Source: Theobroma cacao (taxonomy: Eukaryota; Streptophyta; Magnoliopsida; Malvales; Malvaceae). From it: 64,000 bases of DNA. Within the stretch, counting starts at the first letter, position 1; every line of letters begins with the position of its first letter. The notes beneath the pieces were generated by a model. It saw only the letters and a program-made list of their open reading frames with translations, had not been told where the DNA came from and searched no databases. Positions 1-15,051 of this stretch are shown piece by piece. The DNA lies in NCBI RefSeq assembly GCF_000208745.1, contig NC_030858.1, forward strand, positions 35,918,486-35,982,485, in the 5' to 3' direction. The position numbers and the translations under genes were made by a program.

Positions 1-2450
1 CGTTTACTGCAGCATGAAGTTGAGTCAGCGGAATCGTGGATTGGATAGAATAAATCCGCACGCTGCCTTTTAAAAAAAAATAAAATAAAATTATTAAAAT
101 TTTAAATAAAATATTTTTATATTTTTTATAATTAATAAATAATTAATTATTATTAATCAAAATAATATTTATCAATCATATCGACGTATCATGTTGTTAT
201 TTGATATAACATATTAATATGTTACATGATTTAAAAAAAATAAATATAATAAAAAAATATATTTAAATTTTATTAAATAAAAATAAATCCTATGCTCTAG
301 TCTTTGATACTACCTTCATTTTTATCTTTTAATTTTCATATTTTGTTAAAGAAAATTTACTATGTTTTACTTTGAAAAGAAATAACCTAGTTATAAATTA
401 AAAATATGCGTTACACAATCATCTAGCATCTTGTGTGGTGCCTATTATGCTCTTTAGGTTCATCGTTCATCATTATAATGAAATGATGATACTTCCATAT
501 TTATTTTGTTTAATTAATTAGTAGTATCTCCATAACGCAAAGTTGCAAATTAATTGCATTTGTTATACTTAGATATTTTGGATTTTCTATAAAATCACTT
601 AGGTTTTATGTCACGTTTTTTCAAATCCAATTATATTTTATAATATTTCAAGATTTTTAGAGTTTATAATAAGTCTTGAATAATTTCGAATTAAAAATTG
701 TTGAAATTATATATCGTTAACTACTCTTGAAATTACTCATTAAAAATAATTGAGTTTTATGTCACGTGTCAGTCTATTGCAAATTTGTAAGTTCAAAGTG
801 AGGTATGATTCATGTTGCCTTAAATTCATTAAAAAAATATAAAAATGTCCTCAAATCATTTTTTATAATAAAAAAATATTAAATTATAATACATATTGGT
901 CCAAATTATGTGAATTTTATCAAAGATGGACTAAGTAATGGGAGAATACAAATTTAAAAGGTTTTCTTAAATTAATAATAAAAAAATTAAAGTCAAGATT
1001 TTCAATCTCTAAATTTTGAATTTGAATATCGAATAAAAAAATGGTTATTCTCATTGTAAAACTCAAAATTGAAATAAAAAAAAAGATAATAATAAAAGTT
1101 TATGTTGAAATATTAGATCTTAGCTAATATGTAAGTTTATTCTCATTGTAGTTGACTTGAAAAAAGGCCTTTCTATGTAACTGATGACATTAACTTGTTA
1201 TTTGAAACTTGAAACATAATATTATTAAGTTCTAATTATAGTATTAATTTCGTGGATTCTCACGCAAATTGATGCATGCTTACATCGATGAAAATTAAGT
1301 TAGCTCTTTAAACTTTATACTTATGAGTCAAAATCATTTCATTAATTGTGATTACAAGTAGTTTTTAAGAACAAATAAAAAATATTAGGATTATTGATTA
1401 AATAGTTATTAATATAATTATTTGTTGATAAAATCTTTTAAAAAGTTATTGAACTATTTAAAAAAAATTATTTTTTTTATTTTTTATTACATTTAATTAA
1501 ACACTTATATTTTTTATTTTAAACTAAATAAGTTTTTATAATTAACGATTGATTAAATGTTATTAATCAAAATAATATTTATTATTTTTATACTTACGTG
1601 ACTATAACATGGAGGGTGAAAAGTTCATATGAACTTGTCACCATGACACATTAACATACTACATCACTATTTAACATAACATGTTAACATACCATATTAA
1701 TACCATACACAAAAGATAATAAATTACATTTTGATTAATAATACTTAATCATTTATTAATTATAAAAATTTATTTAATTTAAAATTAAAATATAAATATT
1801 AATTAAATGCAATAAAAAATGTTACTTGAATTTTAAAAATAATTTATAACTTTTTAATAAAATGACTGAATATTCTCAATGCCATTCATCATATGATTTA
1901 AATAAACCCATGAATGAAATGAAACAAATATAAAAATTTATGCAAGTGACATGATGACATGTAAAGCACCGATCTTTCAACGTTGACCGAACATCATTTG
2001 ATCAACATTTTTGAAACCGACTATATTCGATCGTACGGCAATGAGAATAAAAAGCTATTTGGAAAATGTTGAAGACAGTAGATCTGACCGCACCGGATTG
2101 AAGCTCAAAGAAAAAGAACAAATGCGGGGATCAGACGTTGGGGTGACATGGTAAGATACATCCACTGGCACTGCCGAATCGCCCGCCAGCCTGCTCTTAT
2201 TCATTTTCGGCCTTCAAAATTGTCTGTTTAACAAAAATGCCATTTGACGACACCGTTTTGAATCCTCCTCCCACCAAAAAGGCAAAAACCGTAATAAGAA
2301 AAGAAAAATCTATATATTTATTCTGGTCGATTTCAAAAATCAAAATCAAAAGCTCCCCCCCGGTCCCCTTCTCCACCTCTCTCCAATCGCCATCGGTTTT
2401 TCCGTTTCCTCTCATTTCATAACTCCTTTTTTCCTCTTTCCTTTATTTTA
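1..2450. other. AT-rich intergenic DNA
   Basis: I find no convincing coding region here. The sequence is strongly AT-rich with many short A and T runs. The first ~75 bases are less AT-rich and could be the edge of a gene outside the window, but nothing identifiable remains. A MITE-like inverted repeat (separate entry) lies near 1432-1865, and a related fragment appears around 90-290. The last ~250 bases before 2450 are pyrimidine-rich on the + strand and probably form the promoter and leader start of the Rab gene that follows. Confidence 0.6.
1432..1865. repeat. MITE-like element with long inverted arms
   Basis: The left arm (about 1432-1590) and the reverse complement of the right arm (about 1715-1865) align over roughly 150 bases with few differences, for example in the stretches reading TTAAAAAGTTAT at the outer ends and ATTAATCAAAATAATATTTAT nearer the centre. 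The ~125-bp centre contains the AACATGTTAACAT palindromic region. It carries no coding capacity. This matches a non-autonomous DNA transposon or foldback element. I could not fix the target-site duplication, so the exact ends are uncertain. Confidence 0.55.
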
Positions 2451-2536
2451 TTTTTTATGAATTTTTCAGTATAATTTCGCTAAAATTATCAATTTTCCTT
2501 TTTGAGAATTTTCTCTTCTCGATCTATCCACTTCGG

Positions 2537-2616
2537 GTAAGTCCAATCGCTCCCAGATCTCTCTCTCTCTCTTTGTTTTTTTATTTTTTTGATCGGTTGT
2601 TTTTTGGATCTTGCAG
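2537..2616 (+). other. Probable 5'UTR intron of the Rab gene
   Basis: A strong donor (CGG|GTAAGT) at 2537 and a pyrimidine-rich acceptor (CTTGCAG) ending at 2616 bound an 80-bp AT-rich stretch 35 bases upstream of the Rab start codon. This is the usual look of a short leader intron in plants. No transcript evidence is available, so it remains a prediction. Confidence 0.5.
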
Positions 2617-2617
2617 G

Positions 2618-2620
<3 letters not shown>

Positions 2621-2650
<30 letters not shown>
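2621..2650 (+). repeat. (GA)15 microsatellite in Rab leader
   Basis: Fifteen uninterrupted GA units end one base before the start codon context AATGG of the Rab gene. They lie directly downstream of the predicted leader-intron acceptor, so they would form nearly the whole second leader exon. Confidence 0.9.
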
Positions 2651-2651
<1 letters not shown>

Positions 2652-2653
<2 letters not shown>

Positions 2654-4140
2654 GGCGCATAGAGTAGATCACGAGTACGATTACCTTTTCAAGATCGTGT
2701 TGATTGGCGATTCTGGAGTTGGAAAATCGAATATTCTCTCTCGGTTCACCAGAAACGAGTTCTGTTTGGAATCTAAATCCACTATCGGCGTCGAGTTCGC
2801 TACCAGAACTCTCCAGGTTTTTCCATCTTTGCAATCAACTTTGCTTTTTTTTTGTTTCGTTTAACTGCTGAAAGTTTAATGGTTCTCGAAGTTATTATAC
2901 TTTTACCTGAAAATTCTCTTCACTTTTGATGTTTTCAAGTGTGTTTGAATACTTCTGATCTGATTTAGTGTCGGAAAATCTTGCATGATTAAGTTGATTG
3001 TGAAATCTTATGTTGATTATTAGATAATTATATGGTTTTAGCATGGAAGTTCAATTTGAATGATGTGTAGTGAGCTAAGAAAGAAATGGTTAGGTAGTGA
3101 TGATCATTGAAGGGGCTTTCGCGTCATTTCCTCTTAAATCTTGAAATCATATAGTTGACTTTGAGATGATTGTTCCATCTCTATTTTGAGTAACAAATTC
3201 TACATGTCAGAAATGTTGAGGGTTGATCAATTCAAAGTTTTTTCCTGCTTTTATGTTATTTATCAGGCTACTATGCTCGAAGGACTAGAAGGTTTTTGTG
3301 TTTGTCAGAAAACAACTGTCTGTTTTTTTTTTGCCCCTCTGTTGGCAGATTATTTTATTGAATTGAAAAAGAAGTTATTTATTAAGCCAAGCTGTATAGT
3401 GCTGTTTTGTTCCCATTTTTAATAGTAGGGAGTATATTGTTGTTGTTTATGGGTCCATGATATAATAATTGAGTGTTTGAGTCTGCAAGAAGAACACTTT
3501 CTTGCTCTTGCCAGCCTGTCATATTCGATTTATTAGAACCTTCTTTGACCCTTTATCATTAGTAATCATGGAATTGGTAATGCAGTTTGGTAAATTGTTG
3601 GTTTGTGTTTTACCACTAATTTCTTTCTTTTTTTTTCTTTTTTTAATGAAATAGGTGGAGGGAAAGACTGTTAAGGCACAGATATGGGATACGGCAGGTC
3701 AGGAGAGATATCGAGCTATCACTAGTGCTTACTACAGAGGAGCTGTTGGTGCACTTCTTGTCTATGACATAACCAAGAGGCAAACCTTTGATAATGTTCA
3801 AAGGTGGCTGCGTGAGTTGAGGGACCATGCGGATTCCAACATCGTCATCATGATGGCTGGAAATAAATCGGACTTGAATCATCTCAGAGCCGTCTCTGAG
3901 GAGGATGGTCATGCTCTGGCTGAGAAGGAAGGTCTTTCGTTTCTCGAGACGTCAGCGCTGGACGCAACCAACGTTGAGAAGGCATTCCAAACTATATTGA
4001 ATGAGATCTACCATATCATAAGCAAAAAGGCATTGGCAGCACAGGAAGCAGCTGCTAGTACTACACTTCCTGGCCAAGGAACCACCATAAATGTTGCTGA
4101 TGCATCAGGGAACACTAAGAAAGGATGCTGTTCCACTTAA
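2652..4140 (+). CDS. RABA2: RABA-type (Rab11) small GTPase
   Basis: Two exons, 2652-2816 and 3655-4140, joined in phase 0 across a GT-AG intron, encode 216 residues. Rab motifs are all present: P-loop GDSGVGKS (19-26), effector region STIGVEF, WDTAGQE (66-72), NKSD (125-128) and ETSAL. The C-terminus KKGCCST carries the double cysteine that is geranylgeranylated in Rabs. The text [11 protein letters not shown] and [13 protein letters not shown] matches the Arabidopsis RABA2b type as I recall it, so RABA2 is likely, though RABA1 cannot be excluded without a tree. RABA proteins act at the trans-Golgi/early endosome in secretion and cell-plate formation. The ATG at 2652 is chosen because family members start MAxRVDxEYDYLFK; an upstream in-frame ATG at 2589 would add 21 residues encoded by the GA repeat and intron, so I reject it. 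Confidence 0.95.
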
Positions 4141-5080
4141 AAAAGTGATTGGTTATATTTGAGGAAGGGAAAAATATTTGCTAGCAAGCAGGCCTTTTTT
4201 TTTTTTTTTTATTTCTCCCTTTATTTTTTTCTTTTTCCCACCCTTTTTCAATTTTTGGCTGAGAGAGACACATGTAGAATACTTGTTTTTACTTAAATGA
4301 GTTGTGATAAGGAAGCTTGTGATATTTTAAACAACCATATTGGTGTTTGTAGGATGGAAAAGGCCTGCTTTTCCTCTGCTCGTCTCTCAACATGTTTACC
4401 TTAAAAAGTGGAAGTTGGAAAGGTTCGGTGGGAAGTTGCTATTACAAACAAAGAAGCTTAATTTGTTTATTTGATTAAGTCACTAACTTGTAATAAAAGC
4501 GTGTCTCCTTTTAAGACTTACTCTCCCTCCTATTTTTCATCAGGACTGGTCTGTCTGCTAGGACAATGTGTGGCTCATTTCAACTTTTATTGTTGTGAGA
4601 ACTGAAAGGTACATATTGACCTCGTCTCAATTGAGTAGCTGGTGAATCTCGTCTGCAGGTTACCTTGTCTGAATTGACTCGTTCAAATGAATCTAAAAGG
4701 GCCACAAAAGAAAAGGGTATTTAAAGCCCCATAAACTTGGTGGCTGTCTGACCAATATAGAAATGGGCACCATGGAGGTTGCTTCGTGCTTGATATGTGC
4801 AGGTACAAATAGGACATAACCATCTCAGAACGTTCCATCCAATATCCTTGACAGATAGGCTGATGGGGAATCAAACCAACTAGCTGATGGCATTCACATT
4901 GCAGGACAACCAAGTCTGGTTGTTCCAAGTCATCCAACGCAATAATATACCACTTATGCTGAAGAAACAGCAAAATTCATGAATCTGGTATGTTTTTTAA
5001 TCTACATTCTCATCACAGAGTATAGAAAAGCAAATATAAAGGTATCGGTTACCAAGATTTGTTGAGAAACTAGTAAAAGA
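4141..5080. other. Convergent intergenic region, Rab to MTP
   Basis: This holds the 3'UTRs of two convergent genes. A T-rich tract and AATAAA-like signals (for example AATAAAAG near 4491) lie downstream of the Rab stop. A 96-codon open frame on the minus strand (4683-4973) has no recognisable domain and probably lies in the 3'UTR of the metal transporter. Confidence 0.5.
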
Positions 5081-6220
5081 CTATTCGATTTGTATAGTAA
5101 CGTGATAAATTTTGTATGTTTTTTCGCAGTAATCCCTGATCTTGCTAAGAATTTCATTAGAGCTGGCTCCTGGCTCAGCTACTACATGGCAGGACAATAC
5201 AAGTTTCCCAACGGTTATAGCCCATACATGGAGGTCATGAATATTTTGGACTCCCTTGATACCCTTGATACCACTTTCGAGTGTATCAATGTCAATTTCC
5301 TTCGGTGTCTTTTCCATCAATATACCAAATATATCTCTAAGCATGGGTAGAGTGGCAGTCAGAGCAAAAGTAGAGAAGACAAGGGTACAGAGAAGATCGA
5401 CTGCCAACCAGTGTGGTTTCATCCATATAACAGCTCCAGCAATCATCACCCCAACAGATTGAATTAGGTCAGCCATGACATGCAAGTAAGCTCCTTGGAG
5501 ATTTATGTTCAATATCTTGGTCTTCTCTGGAGTTCTTGGCACTAGACTAGTATCCTCTTCTTCAGCTGAATCACAAGGTTTCCCTCCCTCATGGTCATGA
5601 TGATGGTGATGGTGGTGGTGGTGATGATGTGTGTCCCCACAAGCATCGAGAGTGTGATCATGACCCAGCCAAAGGACCACAACTAAGTTTATAATAAATC
5701 CAAATGCAGCAATTGCAAACATGAGTGCCCCATTTACCTTTCCATTTTTGTGGAGAATTCTGTCAAGTGCTTCATAAATTAAGAGTGCAGAGATAAGCCA
5801 TATGAGCTGCACAGAAGAAAGAGCACCCAGGACTTCAAGACGATTGTATCCAAAAGATTGGTATGAGGTTGCCTTCCATGCTGAAGCCCAGACTGTAAAA
5901 AGAGATATGGAGAATCCGGCAACATCAGTGAGCAAGTGGGCTGCATCCGTGATAACTGCAAGACTGTTGGCTTTTACTCCACCAATAATCTCTACCACCA
6001 TAACCATAAGATAGAAAACAATGAGCCCAGAAAGTCTGATTGCTGACTTCCATCGTTGCTTTGATTCCAAAGTAGTGTTTTCTTGCCTGGAAAAGGCGCA
6101 AACAGAGCAGCATTGTGAGTCTGGTGGCATTGAAATGATATTACTTCCTTCAGATACCATTGGCATCTCAATGCTGTTCTGATCCTGAGATCTCGAAATG
6201 GAGACTTCATCATATTCCAT
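5081..6220 (-). CDS. MTPB1: Metal tolerance protein B (CDF zinc transporter)
   Basis: A single coding exon of 379 residues. It is a cation diffusion facilitator with about six membrane segments. The two HxxxD metal sites are visible: DAAHLLTD in helix 2 and HVMADLIQ in helix 5. Between helices 4 and 5 is a cytosolic histidine-rich loop containing twelve consecutive His codons, a hallmark of plant vacuolar Zn-CDF proteins. A C-terminal cytosolic domain has DLHVWAITVGK and ends HVTIQIE. The N-terminal CCSVCAFSRQE segment and the sequence overall resemble Arabidopsis MTPB1 more than MTP1. Role by family: proton-coupled zinc transport into the vacuole. The start at 6220 is chosen because a splice acceptor (TCCAGGCAG) abuts that ATG; the 15 upstream in-frame residues would come from the leader intron. 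The gene faces the Rab gene tail to tail. Confidence 0.9.
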   Translation of the reverse strand: MEYDEVSISRSQDQNSIEMPMVSEGSNIISMPPDSQCCSVCAFSRQENTTLESKQRWKSAIRLSGLIVFYLMVMVVEIIGGVKANSLAVITDAAHLLTDVAGFSISLFTVWASAWKATSYQSFGYNRLEVLGALSSVQLIWLISALLIYEALDRILHKNGKVNGALMFAIAAFGFIINLVVVLWLGHDHTLDACGDTHHHHHHHHHHHDHEGGKPCDSAEEEDTSLVPRTPEKTKILNINLQGAYLHVMADLIQSVGVMIAGAVIWMKPHWLAVDLLCTLVFSTFALTATLPMLRDIFGILMEKTPKEIDIDTLESGIKGIKGVQNIHDLHVWAITVGKLVLSCHVVAEPGASSNEILSKIRDYCEKTYKIYHVTIQIE

Positions 6221-7431
6221 CTGCCTGGACAACAGGATCATTAATAAAGTCAAACAAACAAACAAGATGAGAGAGTAAGACCTTTATACAGAACCCACAA
6301 TTTCAATCAAACTGCCAGATCAGGAGTTCTAGAGGTTAGGCTAGAAATGGCCATGTTTGATCATTTAAATTGCCATGGTCAAGGGCATCAATAAAATCTT
6401 GGAGCATGAGATCAATTACATGAGCTTGGCAAATTTAAATTATAAAACCATTGTAACTTAGCTTGTCATTTTTCATGAAATAGTAATAATTTTTAAAATG
6501 GGAGTAGATGGACAATTGCTGCAGGCTTCAAGCACAACCAAAACTTTTAGATCAACAGGACCGAGCAATTTAAGATTTAATATAAATCATCCCATATCTC
6601 TTCCAAATGAAAAGGCATATAATACCTCGCAAACTAAACTGAAAAATCTATGAATATCAGGATCCACCTGCAAGGGCATAAGGGATCAGTCATGCAGATC
6701 TATTCTCACCCTTCAAATCCTTCTCAAGCCACACCTTTTGAAGTATCATAATATAGCGATAGAACCACTGCTGAGGTCTATCAATTCCTCTCTTTATGCA
6801 GTCTTCATTTTTCAAACATAGCTAGCCAAGATTCCAAAGGTGAATTGTTGCTTTTAGTCCTAAATGCTGCCCAATATTTACTTTTCTGATGCCTCTGAAC
6901 CTCATTCTTCTTAACAGCATTCACATTTCATAGTTCCAGCGTATAAACACAAACCCCAGATAAACCCATATAGGCAGCACAAAACTTTTATGATCCTAAC
7001 CACAATTCAAATGCATGAAAAGAAAAAAAAAACACCATATTTTCACCAGAAATTAAATACCCATTTCAGGAAATCCCATCAGAAACCCGGAACACACAAA
7101 AAAAAAAGCAGAAAATAGGCATAAGTTAATGAAATTTACCTGAGAACCAGAGCTGAAGGAAGAATAAAAAAAAAAAGAGAGATCCTTACTTCATGAATTG
7201 AATTTGGTCAGAGTTTACAAAAGGATAGATATAAGGAAACATATAAAGACTGTGATTCTTTTTAGGACTTCCCTTTCCATGTATTTTTTATGAAAGCCCA
7301 CCGGAGACGGCAGGTTTGGTGGCTGCCATCGTAAAAAAGACGACAAAACATAGAAGAAATTCGCGTTCAATTTGTTTCAATAATTTTTCACTTTCCCAGT
7401 TCCAAAGGAGATGGAACGCGAGCATTTATAG
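6221..7431 (-). promoter_or_regulatory. MTPB leader intron and core promoter
   Basis: On the minus strand a TATA-like box (CTATAAAT) lies at 7424-7431. A leader exon would follow, ending at one of two good donors: CTCAG|GTAAAT (intron from 7139) or GAA|GTAAGG (intron from 7189). The acceptor directly precedes the start codon at 6220. The intron would therefore be ~0.9 kb, with the ATG as the first bases of exon 2. This is inferred from signals only. Confidence 0.45.
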
Positions 7432-9376
7432 GTTGAAGCTTAACCGCCACGCGCTGTAGAGCGATTGGGCAAAGGGTTATACCGACCAAACTGTGGTCAC
7501 TTGTGTCACAAAAAAGGACGAAAGAAGTAAACGGAAATTAACCAATTTTCTTTTTTTAGCTTTTCAGTTTTTATATCGTTTTCTATTATTGAAAAAAAAT
7601 TTAATTGTCTTATTTCAAATATAAAATATATTATGAATTAAAAAAATATTTATCGATTAAGTAAAATATCTTATATCATTTTGAGAGATCTAAAACATTT
7701 TTCTAAAAACATAACAACTACTTTTATACTAAACTTGGCATAATAAATTTAATAAATATTAATATTTATTTAAAATATTAAAAAATAGTAATATTTAACT
7801 TAAAAAAATTTAAGTTAAAATATTAATATTTAAATTATTGAATACTATTAAAATTTTAAAAAATATTTTTTAATGAAATCATTCAGTGCAATTAATACTT
7901 TTATTGATAAATTGAATAAGTCTTACTAATAATTATAATAAAAAATTCAGTAATTATCTTTTAATGAATACAAATTTATAAATATAGATTTTAGATGTTT
8001 TACACAATTGATGAATATTGAAATTTTTATATTGTTATGGTAAAAAAATGATGAGATAGAAATTTTTTTTGAGAATTAAAACTTACTTTTCATTATAATA
8101 TACAGTTAAATACTTAGAAAAATATAAAAATTTATTTTCCCGATTTTCATTGCCATTTTTAATTTTTAATGTAAAAACCAAATGACACTATTATTTTGTA
8201 GTCATCTCATATTGATCATTTTAACACTCAAATAACCCATGACTTTGGAAAATATTTTTCACAAGATGATTCAAATAATAGAAAATATTTTTGACAATTT
8301 ATCCAATCAACAAAAAATATTAAATTTTTTTATAAAATATTTTACATAAAAAACATTTTTCAACAAGTTATTTTCCAATTAGCAAACGATGCTTTGTCTA
8401 AGTTCTTATCTTGGTTGGAATGAAAACTTAAATAAAATATTTCATTACATTAGTCAATATAATCAAATTTAACAAGATAAGGCATAGTTGACAAAATTCC
8501 TACTCTAATAACTGACCAAACAATTCAAATGCATCGATTTTCAAAGAACACCATTTATATCTCGAATACGAATAACTGAAATAAACCGATTTTATCTATG
8601 ATAACCGAATATTTGTTCTCCCGTAAAATTTATAAACTCAAACATGTATTAAAATTGAAATGAATAATAATTTTTATTTGAAAAAAATAAGGTTATTTAA
8701 TTTTGATATTAATATCTATACTGTAGCCGACAAATTTGAACAAAGTTTTCAAAGCTTTCACCATAAATGAAACCAAACCTAAGCTATACTCTATCATGTC
8801 TCTATCCATAACACCACTTCAATTTGTTTAGATCCTAAATTCATTCATGGTTATTAAAATTTCCCAATTTTTTTTAGAAACTAATTTTTTTAGAAAATTA
8901 GACTCTCTAATTTTCTTTTATAAATCATAGATTAATATATTTTCAGAGTGAATCATAATTAAGAAAAACATACTATTAAAGGAAAAATAAAAAAGAAAGC
9001 AGGGGCATTTTCGAAATTAAACTAAAAACCGATGGCATTTTATTGATCTTCACTATAAAAAGGAGAGCGGATTTATCGACTCTGACGAAAATTATAGGCT
9101 TCTCCGCCACATCGGAGTTGCAGTCACCACCGCCTTTATTTTAAAATTTTGAAATATTATTTTATTATTTAATATAAGTAGTACTACTTTTGTTCCACAC
9201 AAGAAATAATTAAAAAAAAAGGAAAGAGAGGAAAAGCCAGGCCACGTTCTTCTCCGCCCCTTTCTTTTCAAAGAACCCAAAACAGAACTCATTTCAAAAA
9301 ACCAGAAGGAAAGAAAAAAAAAAAAGAAGAATTTGGGTTTTTTTTTTGTTGGAGAGATTGATTATTTGACCAAATT
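7432..9376. other. AT-rich divergent intergenic region
   Basis: No gene is visible between the MTPB promoter and the phosphatase start. 7560-8990 is very AT-rich low-complexity DNA. A TATA box (CTATAAAAA, 9053-9061) about 320 bases before the phosphatase ATG is the likely core promoter of that + strand gene, followed by a purine-rich leader (about 9210-9340). Confidence 0.5.
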
Positions 9377-12199
<2,823 letters not shown>

Positions 12200-12244
12200 T
12201 GCACATGATGACTGCTGTCTCAGTTCCTTCATATAATTGCTGAT

Positions 12245-13848
12245 GTAAGTTTTAATCCATCATTTTTATTCCATAACCTTGTAACCGTAGTATGGTTGTG
12301 GTGATATAAAACCATGAAGTTAATTATCTATTTTTGAGAGTTTGAAATGTTGTTCTTTATGTTGATTTTTGCTGATTGTCATTTGTTTATGTTGAATTCT
12401 TTTAGGGGTTGCTGTAAATTTTTATTTCCATTTCCTCTGATTTGAAGCTCTACATGAATTGAAATGTTAAAAGTGTGAAACAGTTTTGGTGCAGAATATT
12501 GTCATGGACAACTGATTTCTTCTGGATGATTCTATGAGACTCGGTTTTTGTAATTTGTAGAACTCTTAGAGTCCTCATGAGAGAAATACTGTACTTTGTA
12601 AACTGTACACCTAAAAAAGTGACATTCAAGAAAACAAATAACTTATCAATCCTGTCTAGAGACAGATTTGAGTTAAATTCATCCTGTGGAACAACATTGT
12701 ATATCACTTTGACCTTTGCTCTTTAATTTTATGCCTGCATAATCTTAAGCCCTAATTCTATTAGGTTAGCATCATGAGCTGCACTCTATCACCTTCTTCC
12801 TCTTTGAAACTATAATTAGTGATATGAAAAGAAACCCAACATTGAAGTAAGTACTGATTCAGTGGTGAATCGAAAGAGTCACTATCTCAATGAAGTGAAG
12901 TTTCCTTAATTTACCCAATTACAGAAAATATCATTGTTTGTAGCATAAGTCATTTCTTCTTTACTTAATTTTTCAATGATGATTTTACAATCTCTAGCAT
13001 GAAACTACCAACTCTGCCTTTTGGGATCAGTGTTCCACCATCATGGTTGCTAATGCTTTGCAATCCCTCTTTGTCACAACTTGTTCTGTTCATCTACCAT
13101 GGCTAGTGATAACTGAAGAAACAACTCTACATCCAGCATGTATTTTGTCTGTTTGTCCCAATTAATACCAACCAATCTGTTGTCAGTTATACTACAGTTC
13201 TGAGGAGTACCTTACCAATTTACTGCTTTATTAGTTGCTTTATGGCTTCACAAACCCAATGCTCTAGGTTAACTGCTGAATTCTTATGTTTGTTTTGGCA
13301 AGATTTGGTTTAGAATAGTTTTTTCTAGTTATTAACATGCGGAGAACCCTTGAACACTAATTATACCTATTCATTATTTTTTAGCAGGGAAATGTTAACA
13401 AATGGGAAATTTTCAATGTTCCTTCCGGTAATTGGTTAACTGTCTTATGTAATTCTACCAACAAAGACCATGCATTTTGTCACATAGATCATGTAGATCA
13501 CAGATCTATGTGCTTGCAAGTTGTAAACTGTGTATTTTGGTTTGTTATCATTAGCCATCATTTCTTGTGTTTATATACATATTTTTGGAATTCTTGCATA
13601 GAATGTCACTCATATTTTATATTGTTTGTCAGCATATAGTCTGTCTTTATTGAGCATGGGATATTTAGTCAAAACTTGTAAAGGCCTTGAAAGCTGTTTT
13701 TATCATTTATTGCAACTATTCATTTGTCCCATATGTAACAATTTTTGTGATTGCCGGTTTGTATCATTCCTTGTAAACTTTGATCATCCTTCCAATTTAT
13801 GAACCTTAATTCCCACTGTCTTTGTTGATTTTGACATATTTCTTGCAG
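12245..13848 (+). other. Probable 3'UTR intron of TOPP
   Basis: A near-perfect donor (GAT|GTAAGT) lies 45 bases after the TOPP stop codon. A strong acceptor (TTTCTTGCAG) ends at 13848 and is followed by less AT-rich, transcript-like sequence to roughly 14150. The intron would be 1.6 kb. No coding continuation is evident, since the stop lies upstream. Confidence 0.45.
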
Positions 13849-15051
13849 TCCGGTTGTGATTTGAGGAGAACCTTCAAAGATCAGAACGCTGGTGTTGGAG
13901 CAACTTCAAGATCTGCGATCTTTGATCTGCAATATGACCAATTCCTCCCCATGTTAAGGGTACAGGTTATCTGTTTAAGGTATTGTATTCTAAGAGACAA
14001 GCTTTTGAGTATCTTAGTTTGGAGTAACCGTCTTTTAGGGCAACAACAAAGGCCACAAATATCATTCTTTTCAATTAAAGATTCACAGAAATCCCCGATG
14101 ACTGTGTCCATACATTATGGTCTATAAGTGACCGTGTGTGTAAAATATGGATTCCACAGGAAGATTTTCTTAATCACAAGAGAATTTTCTTTCACCAGTT
14201 ATCTTTGTTGTAAGCCTTGCATGAGGTTTGTTGCTTTTTGATGGCCTCTCTGCCCCAGTAACATACTAACATCAGCTAGTTTCTAGAATGAAAAATGTGT
14301 TATTGCTGATCATAAACCTCAACAGTATGAGTCAGAACAGATTCTTTTGACATCAATGAAGGTTCTGTTTAGGGTTTATGCCTGCACTACCCTTATAGAA
14401 AAGATTTCATTCTTGAATTTTGGATGGCAACCATCTCCCTTCTGCCATCTATGTAAAGATAACAGAGTGGATTTTGTTTTAAATGGAAAGTTGCCTGACA
14501 GATTTCTTGCATGACTACCCCAAAGCTTTGTTTTAGAGATCAATCATACGTGAAAAATCTAATACCATCAAGACTCTAGAGCAGAAAAGCTTGCATCTCT
14601 TTGGGCACCTTGCACAAAACTTGTGCCATTTGTCCATATAACGTGAGCAGATGAAGCTCAAACGGACGCCTAGCTTGGAAGACAAAAGAAAACCAGGTTC
14701 AGTTTGCTTAAGTGAACTAGAGAGTAGCCTCGCAACCTCTCGCCACCTGTTCTGCCTTCCCATTCACGTCCAGTTCATGCAAAGAGTCAATCAAATGACG
14801 TATCCTTTACATCTTTAAGAGTCAAACTTTGCATGTGACTAAACCCAAAGCTTTTACTGCATTTGGAAAGTTCATGCATTAACTTCAACAAATGGGGTGA
14901 ACGTGGAAGCTAATCGACACAACAGATTTTGCATGTCGGCGGTGCAAGTTCATGTGCGTTTGAGACTTTTGTAACTTACTGCAAGTTTTGGAGGCTATAT
15001 AACTGAGTTTTTGCCACTCTTCACTGAACCAAAGCGCTTGCTTATACTAAA
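13849..15051. other. TOPP 3' region and promoter of the proline-rich gene
   Basis: After the possible last TOPP leader-less exon (to about 14150) I see no further gene. A TATA box (CTATATAA, 14995-15002) sits about 50 bases before the ATG at 15052, giving a leader of only ~25 bases for the proline-rich gene. Confidence 0.5.

Noticed and set aside
4683..4973. 96-codon minus-strand frame downstream of the MTPB gene
   Set aside because: No domain or signal is recognised. It is most likely the 3'UTR of the transporter.
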